64,000 bases of DNA from Myxococcales bacterium (GTDB lineage Bacteria > Myxococcota_A > Polyangia > Haliangiales > Haliangiaceae): contig JADJUF010000007.1 in the NCBI GenBank assembly GCA_016717005.1, positions 564,001 through 628,000 on the forward strand, in the 5' to 3' direction. Each line of letters opens with the position of its first letter. Within the stretch, counting starts at the first letter, position 1. A program made the translations under genes and the position numbers. Positions 9,229-19,405 of the stretch are shown here, piece by piece. The notes under the pieces were generated by a model, which saw nothing but the letters and a program-made list of their open reading frames with translations, did no database searches and had not been told where the DNA came from.

Positions 9229-10113
9229 ATGGAGACGCGGGCACGCGACGTCATCGCCGGGACCCTCCGGCCGAACGATCCGCGCCGGTTCCTGGTCGAG
9301 GCGATGATCGGGGCGATGAACTCCGACGGCGAGGTCGATCAGCGCGAGCGCGACGTCCTGCAGCGCTACATCGACCAGCACGAGATGTTCGCGGGCGTCA
9401 CCCCGACCAACGCCAAGCTGCTCCTCGAGATGGCGACCGACGCCGTCAACTTCGCGGGCAGCGCCACCGCGCGCATCCCGGCGATCGCGCGCGGGCTGCC
9501 GGCCCGCCTGCACCGGATCACCGCGATGGCGATGGCGTGCGAGGTCTGCGTCGCCGACGAGATCCTCCACGAGGGCGAGCTGACCTTCCTCGAGCAGCTC
9601 CGGCTGGCGCTGCGCATCGCCCCGTACGAGGCCCAGGACATCTTCGCCGCGGCCCAGGGCCACCGCACCGCCGCGTACATCGACGATCGGCTGCTGCGCC
9701 TGCGCACGCTGGTCGGCGTGGCGGTCGAGCTGTTCACGCTGCGCGCGGTCACGCTCGGCAAGCTGATCGACGACCACCGCTTCGAGCTGCGCGACTTCCT
9801 GGTCGCGATCCCCGATCTGGCGCTGCGCGCCCACGAGATCGAGGGGCTGCTCTACCAGGCGTTCCGCAAGCCGCGCATGACGGGCCCCGACAGCGAGCTG
9901 GTCTCGCTCGCCAGCGGCCTGCCCGACGCGGTCGATCGCTACTGGATGGTGGTCTACGCGATGTGCGCCGAGCCGCCGGCCGACCTGGCCCGCTGGCGCG
10001 TGATCCCGTTCATCTCGCTGGCGCAGCGCGCGTTCGGCATCGGCGACGCCGACATGGAGCTGGCCGCGGCCGACGCGGCGACGTTCCCGGCCAACCTGCC
10101 GCGCCCGCGCTGA
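9229..10113 (+). CDS. TerB-like (DUF533-type) helical protein
   Basis: The 294-residue protein begins at ATG 9229, 12 bases after the preceding stop. The N-terminal 140 residues show the TerB/DUF533 pattern: AMIGAMNSDGEVDQRERDVLQRYI, with an acidic DGEVD turn, then a second helical repeat with AMACEVCVADEILHEGE. TerB-like domains are metal-binding helical modules found in stress-response proteins. The C-terminal half is all-helical and unassigned. It is likely co-transcribed with the membrane gene. Two hairpins immediately after the stop look like its terminator. It is unrelated in architecture to the large TerB_N/TerB_C protein at 54.4 kb. Confidence 0.8.
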   Translation: METRARDVIAGTLRPNDPRRFLVEAMIGAMNSDGEVDQRERDVLQRYIDQHEMFAGVTPTNAKLLLEMATDAVNFAGSATARIPAIARGLPARLHRITAMAMACEVCVADEILHEGELTFLEQLRLALRIAPYEAQDIFAAAQGHRTAAYIDDRLLRLRTLVGVAVELFTLRAVTLGKLIDDHRFELRDFLVAIPDLALRAHEIEGLLYQAFRKPRMTGPDSELVSLASGLPDAVDRYWMVVYAMCAEPPADLARWRVIPFISLAQRAFGIGDADMELAAADAATFPANLPRPR

Positions 10114-10120
10114 GATATTT

Positions 10121-10162
10121 GGAGGGTCTTTCGAAAAGACCCTCCCCCGGCATGCGCCGGGG
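10121..10162 (+). terminator. double-hairpin transcription terminator
   Basis: An 11-bp perfect stem (10121-10131 with 10135-10145, loop CGA) begins seven bases after the TerB-like stop. It is followed by a second 7-bp GC stem (10145-10151 with 10156-10162). No U-tract follows. The arrangement of two adjoining stems joined through a C run is the same as in the repeat units after pckA. Confidence 0.7.
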
Positions 10163-10254
10163 CCCAGGCAGGTGCAGGGGCGCTCGGACGTGCGGGGTCA
10201 GCACCGAACCGCGGCGGCACGTCGACGAGCTGCACCGACAAGATGGCGTTCAGC

Positions 10255-10418
10255 TCGGTTCGGTTTCGGATCCGGGTCCGGATCCCATTTCGGATCCGGG
10301 TCGGGGTCCGGGTTCGGCTTCGGCTTCGGCTCCGGTTTCGGCGTCGGCGTCGGATCCGGTTTTCGGTGCCGGATCCGGTTTCGGTCCCGGATCCGGATCC
10401 GGTTTCGGATCCTCCGGG
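10255..10418. repeat. degenerate TCCGGA/TTCGG-type short tandem repeat
   Basis: About 160 bases consist almost entirely of a degenerate 6-base motif (TCCGGN, TTCGGN), with GGATCC recurring several times. The tract lies between the terminator of the TerB-like gene and the stop of hemF, so it is intergenic between convergent genes. Translating it gives only low-complexity (GS/GF)n peptides, which is no evidence for a gene. Confidence 0.75.
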
Positions 10419-11459
10419 TCAGCGGCCGTGGTTCGCGACGGTGGGCACGGCGATGCCGCCGGTGGCCTGGAGGTCGAGCGCGTCGGGGTGCCGGCGGTAG
10501 TGGGCGCGCACGGCGGCGGCGAGCGCGGCCTTGGTCGCGCGGTCGACCGGCGCGGGCGACGCGTCGGGCAGCGCGTCGACCAGCGCGTCGACCAGCCGCT
10601 CCTGCGGCGCCGGCACCCGGTCGCGCCACGGTGCCAAGAGCGCGCGATCGACGTGCGATGGCAGCGAGCCGAGGATGCCGACGTCGTTCTGATCGTGGAC
10701 GAGCAGGCCCGAGGTCGTGCCGCGGTCGAGGGTCAGCACCTGGAACAGGTACAGCGTGTGGTAGGCGAGCTGGGTCGCGCGATCGGCGGCGGTCACGACC
10801 GGCGCGCGCGCGAGGGCCGCGCCGAGGATGCGCGCGTACGTCAGGGTCGCGGCGACGCCGACCGCGCGGGCCAGCGCCTCGTCAGCGACGGGGTCGTCGG
10901 TCGCGTGATCCTCCAGGTAGAAGTGCGTGACCCCGCGGTGACGCCCGAGCGCCGGGATCCAGAAGTAGCGATCGCCCTGGGTCTCGGCGCGCGCGGCCTC
11001 GTCGGGCGCGGCCGCGCGTAGCGCCTCGGCGAAGGCCGCGGTGTCGGCCGCCACCGCGATCGCCGGGTTGAGATCCGCCATGATCCGCCAGTACGCGCGG
11101 CCGGTGCGCAGCTCGGTCCAGCTGACGTGGATGTGGACCGAGGGCGCGTGCGGATCGCGCGGGTGGATGATCGTCGACAGCGCCGTGGCCGAGCTCAGCG
11201 CGCGGGCCGGGTCGTCGTCGTAGTGGACCTGCGAGACGTTGATCGACGCCCGGTCGAACACGCGGTCGTCGCCGCACGCCAGCCGGCTGCCGCCGCCGTG
11301 GCGGCCGTCGTCGCGCAGCCAGCTGACCTCGGCGAACTCGACCGGCAGGCCGCGATCCGCGGCGACCGCCGCGAGCGCGTCGGCGAACCCGGCGCGGAGC
11401 GACTGCACGAGGGCGAGCGCGCGGGCGGCGCCCGGCGACGAGGCGAGGGTCAGGGTCAC
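10419..11459 (-). CDS. hemF: oxygen-dependent coproporphyrinogen III oxidase (HemF-type)
   Basis: The 346-residue protein aligns by eye with aerobic coproporphyrinogen III oxidases, which oxidatively decarboxylate coproporphyrinogen III to protoporphyrinogen IX in haem synthesis. Diagnostic stretches are GGGSRL near residue 56, the NVSQV segment, STIIHPRDPHAPSVHIHVSW (residues about 94-113, covering the family's substrate-binding H-rich strand), the RYFWIPALGRHRGVTHF block and LDRGTTSGLL. The protein is cytosolic. The length is slightly above the usual 300, through a longer N-terminus and tail. It is divergent in identity from the E. coli enzyme but keeps the key histidines. It is transcribed alone. 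Confidence 0.8.
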   Translation of the reverse strand: MTLTLASSPGAARALALVQSLRAGFADALAAVAADRGLPVEFAEVSWLRDDGRHGGGSRLACGDDRVFDRASINVSQVHYDDDPARALSSATALSTIIHPRDPHAPSVHIHVSWTELRTGRAYWRIMADLNPAIAVAADTAAFAEALRAAAPDEAARAETQGDRYFWIPALGRHRGVTHFYLEDHATDDPVADEALARAVGVAATLTYARILGAALARAPVVTAADRATQLAYHTLYLFQVLTLDRGTTSGLLVHDQNDVGILGSLPSHVDRALLAPWRDRVPAPQERLVDALVDALPDASPAPVDRATKAALAAAVRAHYRRHPDALDLQATGGIAVPTVANHGR

Positions 11460-11622
11460 GGCGCGACGATAGCAGGCGACGGCCGCGTCGCGCCCGCGCC
11501 ACGGCCCCAGGCCGTCTTGCAGCAGGCGACCTACGCGGCCCGGGGCTACTTCGACCTGCGCGCCCGCGCCGACGCGGCCGCCGCCGAGGCGCCGCCGCCC
11601 TGATCGCGCGCCCCGCCGTCGC

Positions 11623-11862
11623 TCAGGCCGGGTCCTTGGTCGCTTCCTTGCTGCCGACCACCGTCAGGTTCATCCCGACCTGGACCGAGCACGGCTTGCC
11701 GTCGATCGTGACGACGATCTTGCCGTTGAGGTACCAGCCGAACGAGCCGGTCGAGAACTCCTTCACGTCGGCGAGCAACTCGGTGCCGTTGATCACCACC
11801 TTGAGCGCCTCGGCCTTCTCGGTGAACTGGGCACGGGTGACGGGGCAAGCGGTCTTGGCCAT
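11623..11862 (-). CDS. small conserved protein, unknown function
   Basis: An ATG at 11862 gives 79 residues beginning MAKTACPVTRAQF; the ATG at 11898 is less likely because it adds only a basic, poorly structured leader. The protein is compact, with the segment VKEFSTGSFGWYLNGKIVVTIDGK followed by VQVGMNLTVVGSKEA, which predicts a small beta-sheet fold. I recall similar short proteins of this form in myxobacterial genomes, without assigned function. It lies divergently from the esterase gene, 71 bases from its start, and could share a regulatory region with it. Confidence 0.7.
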   Translation of the reverse strand: MAKTACPVTRAQFTEKAEALKVVINGTELLADVKEFSTGSFGWYLNGKIVVTIDGKPCSVQVGMNLTVVGSKEATKDPA

Positions 11863-11933
11863 GGCGGCGATTGTGCCTCGACGCCCGGCCGTGCGCACTT
11901 GAGTGCCGGCCCCGATCGACGCACGATGGGCGC

Positions 11934-13196
11934 ATGCCCTGGGTGCTGTTGGCCTTCGGCCTGGCGTGCGCGCTGGCGTCCGTGATCTCGATCATGCCCC
12001 CGCGCTGGCCGGGCGCGGCCACCCTGGTCGCGTGGCCCATCGGCTGGCTGGTCAGCGAGCTACCCCTGCACCAGCTCGGCGGTCAGCTCGGCGTCGGCGT
12101 CGCGCTGATCCTCGGCGGCGGCGCCGCGGCCTGGCCCGGCTGGGTCGGCGTGGCCGGCGTGGCGGTGTCGCTGACGATCCTGCGGCACCACCTGATCATC
12201 GCGGCCCGCACCACCGGCGTCATCGAGCGCGCGCTGGGCGACGCGCTCGGCCGCGACTACCACGACCGGATCGCGCCCGCGGTGCGCGCCACCTACGATC
12301 CCACCACGCCGTGGCGCGCGATCTTGTTCCCGTGGCCGCGGCGGCCGCGCGACGTCGACCGCACCGTCAGCGTCGCCTACGGCGACGAACCGCGCCAGCG
12401 CCTCGACGTCTACCGGCGCGCCGACGCCGACGCCGCGCCCCGCCCCGTGTTCGTCTACGTCCACGGCGGCGGCTGGGTGGTCGGCGACAAGCGCCACCAG
12501 GGCCTGCTCACGGTCCACGAGCTGGCCCGCGCCGGCTGGGTGTGCGTCTCGATCAACTACCGGCTGTCGCCGCGGGCGACCTTCCCCGACCACCTCATCG
12601 ACGTGAAGCGCGCGCTGGCGTGGGTGCGCGGCCACGTCGCCGAGCACGGCGGCGATCCCCGGTTCGTGATGATCGGCGGCGGCTCCGCCGGCGCGCACCT
12701 CGCCAGCCTGGCCGCGGTGACCGCCAACGATCCGCGCTACCAACCCGGGTTCGAGCAGGTCGACACCGCCGTCGCCGGGTGCGTGGCGTACTACGGCGTC
12801 TACGACTTCGCCGACCGCGCCGGCACCTTCCGGCACCGCGCCTTCCGCGAGCTGTTGCTGGCGCGCATCGTCATCAAGCGCCCGCTGGCCGAGCACGAGG
12901 CCTACGAGGCCGCGTCGCCGCACGCGCAGCTGGCCCGGACCGGCGCCGCCACGCCGCCGATGATGGTCATCCACGGCACCCGCGACAACCTCGTGCCCGT
13001 CGCCATGGCCCGCGCGTTCGTCGGCGAGGCCCGCGCCCGCGGCGCGCTCGTCGCGTACGCCGAGCTGCCCGGCGCCCACCACGCGTTCGAGCTGTTCTCG
13101 TCGCTGCGCAGCGTGGTCGTCGTGCACGGGGTCCACCGGTTCTGTCAAGCGATCTATTCGCGCTGGCGCGTGGCCCATCCGGACCGCGATCGATGA
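11934..13196 (+). CDS. alpha/beta hydrolase, HSL-type esterase/lipase with membrane anchor
   Basis: Start ATG 11934 is chosen because it opens a hydrophobic N-terminus of about 85 residues with two or three membrane segments (LLAFGLACALASVISI, then VGVALILGGGAAAW). The catalytic domain follows: oxyanion-hole HGGGW near residue 177, nucleophile elbow GGGSAGAH near 248, and the acid (GTRDNLVP) and histidine (GAHHAFE) near residues 348 and 382. This is the hormone-sensitive-lipase or type IV esterase arrangement. The substrate is probably a short-chain ester; the true substrate is unknown. The coupling of a membrane-anchoring N-terminus to this domain is less common than free cytosolic esterases. 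Confidence 0.88.
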   Translation: MPWVLLAFGLACALASVISIMPPRWPGAATLVAWPIGWLVSELPLHQLGGQLGVGVALILGGGAAAWPGWVGVAGVAVSLTILRHHLIIAARTTGVIERALGDALGRDYHDRIAPAVRATYDPTTPWRAILFPWPRRPRDVDRTVSVAYGDEPRQRLDVYRRADADAAPRPVFVYVHGGGWVVGDKRHQGLLTVHELARAGWVCVSINYRLSPRATFPDHLIDVKRALAWVRGHVAEHGGDPRFVMIGGGSAGAHLASLAAVTANDPRYQPGFEQVDTAVAGCVAYYGVYDFADRAGTFRHRAFRELLLARIVIKRPLAEHEAYEAASPHAQLARTGAATPPMMVIHGTRDNLVPVAMARAFVGEARARGALVAYAELPGAHHAFELFSSLRSVVVVHGVHRFCQAIYSRWRVAHPDRDR

Positions 13197-13226
13197 CCGC
13201 GCGCGTGGTGCGCCGGCGCGGCGCCC

Positions 13227-13748
13227 GTGCATACTCCTGGCGTGCAGTCTGACATCGTCGATCTCATCGAGCGCGTCCGCCGCCGGCTAGGCGACATCGA
13301 GCGCCGGTGTGTCATCGCCGGGCCCGTGCCCGAGGACGCCGTGGTCGCGGCTGAGCAGGAGCTCGGCGCCAGCTTCCCACCGTCGTACCGCGAGTTCCTC
13401 CGCCACTACGGCGCGCTCGGGATCCCGGCCGACCTCGCGGTCGTCCACGACTTCTGCGGCCTGGCCGACGAGCCCGGGGGCGACGTGGTCCGGTCGACGC
13501 TGGCGGCCCGGGACACCTACCAGCTCGCCGATCACCTGATCGTGGTCGGCAAGGGCGCCAACGCCGCCGAGTGGTTCTGCCTCGACACCGGCCGGGCCCA
13601 GGACTCGGGCGAGTGCCCGGTGGTGCTGTTCGATCCAGCCGCGAACGAGATCGATCAGATCTTCTACGACGACTTCGGCGCGATGGTCCGGGAGGTGCTC
13701 GAGTTCGTCGACGACACCCTCCGCGGCGACGGCGCCCCGCGAGATTGA
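13227..13748 (+). CDS. SMI1/KNR4 (SUKH-1) family protein
   Basis: The 173-residue protein has the SUKH-1 pattern: an N-terminal helix followed by VVAAEQELGASFPPSYREFLRHYGALGI, the hallmark of the family. A later segment reads LIVVGKGANAAEWFCLDT, and DEIDQIF-like acidic sequence lies near the end. SUKH proteins often act as immunity proteins against contact-dependent or polymorphic toxins; others are regulatory. No toxin gene is adjacent, so the role is open. Two GTG starts are possible (13227 and 13242) and neither has a strong ribosome-binding site. Confidence 0.75.
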   Translation: MHTPGVQSDIVDLIERVRRRLGDIERRCVIAGPVPEDAVVAAEQELGASFPPSYREFLRHYGALGIPADLAVVHDFCGLADEPGGDVVRSTLAARDTYQLADHLIVVGKGANAAEWFCLDTGRAQDSGECPVVLFDPAANEIDQIFYDDFGAMVREVLEFVDDTLRGDGAPRD

Positions 13749-13754
13749 GCTGCA

Positions 13755-13960
13755 CGCCTTGCGCCGCGCGCCTTGAGCCGCGCCCTTGAACGGCACGATC
13801 TTGAGCCGCGCGCCTTGGACAGCACGGTCTTGAGCCGCGCGCCTTGAACGGCACGATCTTCCGCCGCGCGCTTTGAACAGCACGGTCTTGAGGCGCGCGA
13901 TCTTGAGCCGCGCGCCTGAGCCGCACGCTCGAGCCGCGCGCTTGAGCCGCCTTCGGCGCG
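13755..13960. repeat. degenerate approximately 29-bp direct repeats
   Basis: The sequence CTTGAGCCGCGCGCCTTGAA, with a following C-rich spacer (CGGCACGAT or CAGCACGGT), recurs about four times with substitutions between the SUKH gene and pckA. Shorter versions continue to about 13960. The rest of the gap up to pckA (to 14093) holds the probable pckA promoter region, including TATACC at 14054. There is no open frame that looks like a gene on either strand. Confidence 0.6.
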
Positions 13961-14093
13961 ATCGCGGGCGCGATCTCGGCCGCTCTGGCGCGGTGCGGCA
14001 AGCGATCCGCTCGTCGTCGCGGCCAGCGCGGGTGCCGCCGGCTATGGGGCTGGTGTATACCTCCGGAACTTCCCCCCACCTGAAGAAGGACCC

Positions 14094-15680
<1,587 letters not shown>

Positions 15681-16236
15681 GTTCCAGAGGGTTCGTCGCC
15701 GAACCCTCCCCCATCGGGGGCAAGCCCCGATGAGGGCCCCCACCCAGGACGCGAAACTCCCGGCGCGTCGACCGGCGCTCGACCGAAGAACTTACAAACT
15801 CTGTGTTCCAGAGGGTTCGTCGCCGAACCCCTCCCCCATCGGGGCAAGCCCCGATGAGGGCCCCCACCCAGGACGCGAAACTCCCGGCGCGTCGACCGGC
15901 GCTCGACCGAAGAACTTACAAACTCTGTGTTCCAGAGGGTTCGTCGCCGAACCCTCCCCCATCGGGGGCAAGCCCCGATGAGGGCCCCCACCCAGGACGC
16001 GAAACTCCCGGCGCGTCGACCGGCGCTCGACCGAAGAACTTACAAACTCTGTGTTCCAGAGGGTTCGTCGCCGAACCCTCCCCCATCGGGGGCAAGCCCC
16101 GATGAGGGCCCCCACCCAGGACGCGAAACTCCCGGCGCGTCGACCGGCGCTCGACCGAAGAACTTACAAACTCTGTGTTCCAGAGGGTTCGTCGCCGAAC
16201 CCTCCCCCATCGGGGGCAAGCCCCGATGAGGGCCCC
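15681..16236 (+). repeat. 124-bp tandem repeat array (4.5 units) of double hairpins
   Basis: Four complete units start at 15681, 15805, 15929 and 16053, each exactly 124 bases. A partial fifth unit runs from 16177 to about 16236. The units are nearly identical, differing mainly in lengths of C or G runs. Each unit contains an 8-bp stem AGGGTTCG/CGAACCCT followed by an 8-9-bp stem CATCGGGG/CCCCGATG. These resemble a two-hairpin terminator followed by an 80-base spacer. The first unit begins at the base after the pckA stop codon. Possible roles are stacked terminators, RNA stabilisation, or an expanded intergenic repeat. Confidence 0.9.
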
Positions 16237-16584
16237 TATTCTGCCGACGGCAGTGATCTCGTCGGCTTAGGTGATCGCGGCCTGGCCGTGCGGCCACTTT
16301 CAGCCACTCGACGCCGGATGCGCGCTCGATTGGCCGCTCGACCGGTCGCTCGATCGGGCCAGCCGGAGCCAGGGACACTGTCCGACTTGGCGCGCGCGGT
16401 GGCGACCGCGGCGCCGCAGTGCGTGAGGTTCGTGACGACGCTCGGCCAGGCGCGGGAGCATCGCATCGCGAAGGTCAGCGCGCGAACGGTCTCGCTTGGT
16501 GGCCGTCGACGCGACGGGCCGGACGCGCACCCGGTCGAACCCGAGCGTGGTCCCGCGCAGGGGTAGCGTCGAGGATCGCCGGGA
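16237..16584. other. intergenic region, no gene seen
   Basis: These 348 bases separate the hairpin array from the end of the unknown minus-strand operon. They are rich in CGCTCGAT/CGACCG motifs near 16310-16370. The short open frames here have no ribosome-binding site, no conserved-looking sequence and unusual codon choice. I see nothing else supportable. Confidence 0.5.
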
Positions 16585-17334
16585 TCACGACACCCTCGGG
16601 ATGGGCACGAGAGTCAGGTGGAACGGCTGGCCGAGCGACGTCGGCGGTGCGGTCGCGGGTTCGCCCACGGCGTCGCGCAGCTTCGAGATCGCCAAGTCCA
16701 GGACCTGATCGGCGCTGAGGCCGGCGAAGGGATTGGCGCTGACCGCGGGCATGACCGGCGGACGGTCGGGCCCGTCGCTGACCGGGGGGCGATCGGGTCG
16801 GGTGGCGTCGGTCGACGTGACCGAGGCGCCCGGCGGGGTGCCCGTCGCGGTGCCGAGCGACAGCGCGCGGACGGCGCTGGGCAACGACGTGGACGCACCG
16901 CCCGGCGCACCGGACGCGACGACGTGCGCGCGCAGCTTGGAGATCGCCAGCTCCAGGACGTGATTGGCGCTGAGGCCGGCGAAGGGGTTGGCGCTGACAG
17001 CAGCGTTGATCGGCGGTCGCTCGGGGCGGGTGGTGTCGGTCGACGTGACCGGGGTGTCCGGCGGGGTGCCCGTCGCGGCGTCGAGCGACACCGCACGCAC
17101 GCCGCTGGGCAAAGATGAGGACGCACCGCCCGGCGCACCAGGCGCCACGACGTCCGCACGCGGTCGGGGCGCCGGCACCGTCGATGCGCTCACGACACCG
17201 CTCGGGCGCGGCGACGGGCTCGCCGCGTCGAGCGCATCGGCGAGCGCGCGGCAGGCCACGGCACCGCGGCGCAGGTCGGCGTCGCTGGCCCCGTCGCGTG
17301 TGGCGGCGGCGATGACGGCGAGGATGGCATCCAT
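16585..17334 (-). CDS. unknown protein with internal approximately 80-residue duplication
   Basis: The 249 residues include two copies of a unit containing a GAPGGAS.SLPS stretch, a TGTPP..VTSTD stretch and AVSANPFAGLSA followed by a helix ending LAISKLR. The copies are around residues 65-140 and 140-225. The linkers are rich in P, T and S. The duplicated helix (VLELAISKLR and VLDLAISKLR) suggests a repeated short binding motif on a flexible chain. GGAAGTAGG upstream of ATG 17334 is a plausible ribosome-binding site, and the gene follows the next one upstream by six bases, so it is the last gene of a three-gene operon. I do not recognise a family. Confidence 0.6.
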   Translation of the reverse strand: MDAILAVIAAATRDGASDADLRRGAVACRALADALDAASPSPRPSGVVSASTVPAPRPRADVVAPGAPGGASSSLPSGVRAVSLDAATGTPPDTPVTSTDTTRPERPPINAAVSANPFAGLSANHVLELAISKLRAHVVASGAPGGASTSLPSAVRALSLGTATGTPPGASVTSTDATRPDRPPVSDGPDRPPVMPAVSANPFAGLSADQVLDLAISKLRDAVGEPATAPPTSLGQPFHLTLVPIPRVS

Positions 17335-17340
17335 GACGGC

Positions 17341-17652
17341 CTACTTCCGCCGGACGACGACGGCGACGATCGCCACCACCAGGGCGGCGCCGGCCAGGAG
17401 CAACGCGGCGAGGATCGGCGGGCGGACGCGCTGCGTGACCTTGGCGCCGATGTAGCGCTCGGCGACCGCGCCGAGGCGCCCGACGTACGTGCGGGCCTTG
17501 TCAGCGATCTGGCCGACGGTGGCCCGGACGCGGGCAGCGGCGCGGCCGGCGTGACCGCCGAGCTGGCGGACGTGCGCGCGCACGACGTCGCGCGCGTGCG
17601 CGGTGAACAAGGTGGTGTCGTCGAGCGCGGAGATCGTGTCGCTGGTGGACAT
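17341..17652 (-). CDS. small single-pass membrane protein, unknown
   Basis: The protein has 103 residues, starting at ATG 17652 after a GAGG-type ribosome-binding site. An N-terminal amphipathic helical region of about 70 residues is rich in R and A (RAHVRQLGGHAGRAAARVRA). One strongly hydrophobic segment follows near the C-terminus (ILAALLLAGAALVVAIVAVVV), ending in RRK. The layout, a soluble basic helix with a C-terminal tail anchor, resembles membrane-linked helical proteins of phage-like or secretion clusters, but no family is recognised. It is the middle gene of the operon running from 19405 to 16585. Confidence 0.6.
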   Translation of the reverse strand: MSTSDTISALDDTTLFTAHARDVVRAHVRQLGGHAGRAAARVRATVGQIADKARTYVGRLGAVAERYIGAKVTQRVRPPILAALLLAGAALVVAIVAVVVRRK

Positions 17653-17725
17653 GGGGGGCCTCGGTAGGGATGCAGGTGCGTCGAGACGCGCGAAAGCGTG
17701 GGCCTTGGTGAGTTGGACGTGGCCG

Positions 17726-19405
17726 TCAGCCGCCGCGCCGGGCCAACTCGGCGCGGATCAGGGCCGCCGCGTCGGCCGGCGGCATCGCGATCAGCCGCGC
17801 CGACCACGCGTCGCGCTCGGCCTGCGGCGTCACCCCGAGCAGCGAGTGGACCTTGAGGATCTCGGTCACCTTCAGGTGCTGGGTGATCTCCTTCATGCGC
17901 TTCGCGACCTCGGCGCCGGACATGCCCGGGGGCGGCGTGACCTGGCGCTGCTCCTGGAGCACGGGCTCGAGCTGCGCGGTGGGCACCATCGCCAGCTGCG
18001 GGGCCGGGGTCGGCGCCTTGGTGACGGGGGGCGCCTTGGCGACGGGGGCAGGCGCCTTGGCGGCGGGGGGCGGCGGGGGCGGTGCAGGCACGGCCACGGC
18101 CGGCGCGTCCGGGTCGACGTCGCACGGCGCGGGGGGCGCGTCGCCGTCCGCGGGATCGTCGCCGGGATCGGGGGTCTCGTCCCCGTCGCCGTCCTCGTCG
18201 GACAGCTCGGGCTCGGCCTCGCGCTGCGCCGCCGCCCGGGCCTCGCGCCGTGCGGCGACGCGCGCCAGCAACGCCGCCGCCTCGGCCACCGCTTCCTCGA
18301 ACGGCAGCCCGCACAGGTGCGCGGTGAGTCGCTGGCGCTGGTCGGGCTCGAGGTGCAGCACCAGGCGCCGGAACCGCGTGCCCTCGGCGCCCAGCTCGTG
18401 CGCGATCAGCAGCATGTGCGACGTGTACAGGTGGCGCGGCATCGGCGCCGCCTCGTCGTCGAGATCCTCCGTCGGCGCGACCACCTCGGCCGGCGGCTCC
18501 GCCACGGCGCCCGCGTTGCGCAGCGCCACGTCGTTCCCGAACCCGCCCATCACCAGCCGCGCCACGTCGGCCACCGGCGCGATCACGCCCTGTACCTTGT
18601 CGGCGATCGCGAGCACCTTGGCGAACATGTCCTGTTCGGTCGGCGCGTCCGCGACCACGGCGCCGGGGTCGAGGTCATCGTCCTCGTCCAGCACCATCGC
18701 GTTGCGCGGCAAGGCTGCGAGGTACGCAGCGGGCGGGGGCGACGGCGCAGGCGGCGGCGGGGGCGCAGGCGGCGGCGGGGGCGGCGGCCGCCGCAGCGGC
18801 ATCGCCGCACCGTCGGCCGCGCGCACCAGGTCGGCGGCGGCGCCGATCATCTCGCGCGCCCCGGCCGCGCACGACGTGCTGCGGTCGGCGAGCGCGGTGG
18901 TCAGCATCTGGATCGTCATCACCTGGCCGCGCAGGGCCTCGGCCAGGAGGTACTCCGCGCCGCTCATCTGCTCGGGGCGGGGCAGCGCCGGCCAGGTGCC
19001 GTACGCGGTCACCACGGGCGGGCGCGTCACGGCGGTCGCCACCGGGGCGTCGTCGTACTCGCCGTGCGAAGCCCACTGGACCGCGTTGACCGCGTTGCGC
19101 AGGGTCGCGCCCGCTGGCTCGGACGGCACCGGTGGCGCGACGGTCGCGTACGCCGCCTCGCCGTCGATCGGCTGGTTCTGCTCGTCCACCATGTCGAGCC
19201 GGTACCGCCCGACCGTGTGTCCCACCGCCTCCCGGAACCCGTCGAACGCGATCGCGATCGGCAGGATGATCTGCATCCCGGCGGCATCCCGGACGACATC
19301 GAGCTGCCCGCGCTGGCCATCGCGCAGGCGCCGCACGCGCCAGTTCGTGGCCTCGGGCGGCGGGGTAAACGGCTCCCCCTTGTAGTTGAAGCTGAGATTG
19401 GACAC
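17726..19405 (-). CDS. large proline-rich protein of unknown function
   Basis: GTG 19405 is chosen as the start because GGAGGAG lies eight bases upstream; the longer frame to 19471 lacks such a site. The 559 residues begin with a beta-rich domain of about 130 residues. A helical region follows (EQMSGAEYLLAEALRGQVMT). Then comes a low-complexity poly-proline tract (about residues 205-230), a helical segment and an acidic linker rich in D, E and P. A second PPPPPPAAKAPAP linker precedes a C-terminal helical domain (KRMKEITQHLKVTEILKV). It heads the three-gene operon. I cannot assign a family; the modular arrangement suggests a scaffold. Confidence 0.6.
   Translation of the reverse strand: MSNLSFNYKGEPFTPPPEATNWRVRRLRDGQRGQLDVVRDAAGMQIILPIAIAFDGFREAVGHTVGRYRLDMVDEQNQPIDGEAAYATVAPPVPSEPAGATLRNAVNAVQWASHGEYDDAPVATAVTRPPVVTAYGTWPALPRPEQMSGAEYLLAEALRGQVMTIQMLTTALADRSTSCAAGAREMIGAAADLVRAADGAAMPLRRPPPPPPPAPPPPPAPSPPPAAYLAALPRNAMVLDEDDDLDPGAVVADAPTEQDMFAKVLAIADKVQGVIAPVADVARLVMGGFGNDVALRNAGAVAEPPAEVVAPTEDLDDEAAPMPRHLYTSHMLLIAHELGAEGTRFRRLVLHLEPDQRQRLTAHLCGLPFEEAVAEAAALLARVAARREARAAAQREAEPELSDEDGDGDETPDPGDDPADGDAPPAPCDVDPDAPAVAVPAPPPPPPAAKAPAPVAKAPPVTKAPTPAPQLAMVPTAQLEPVLQEQRQVTPPPGMSGAEVAKRMKEITQHLKVTEILKVHSLLGVTPQAERDAWSARLIAMPPADAAALIRAELARRGG

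Noticed and set aside
6973..9834. A 953-codon minus-strand open frame spanning the PEGA gene and antisense to the membrane and TerB-like genes
   Set aside because: The part above 8250 is antisense to two convincing plus-strand genes and has shadow-type composition; only the lower part from 8232 looks like a real protein.
10172..10930. Frame giving a Gly/Ser/Phe repeat protein
   Set aside because: It is only the translation of the hexamer tract and has no start signal.
11500..11603. Apparent gene tail QATYAARGYFDLRARAD...
   Set aside because: About 30 codons resemble a protein end, but there is no start or preceding coding sequence; it may be a remnant, not supportable as a gene.
15681..16236. 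Possible CRISPR array
   Set aside because: The unit is 124 bases with near-identical whole units; there are no unique spacers and no cas genes.
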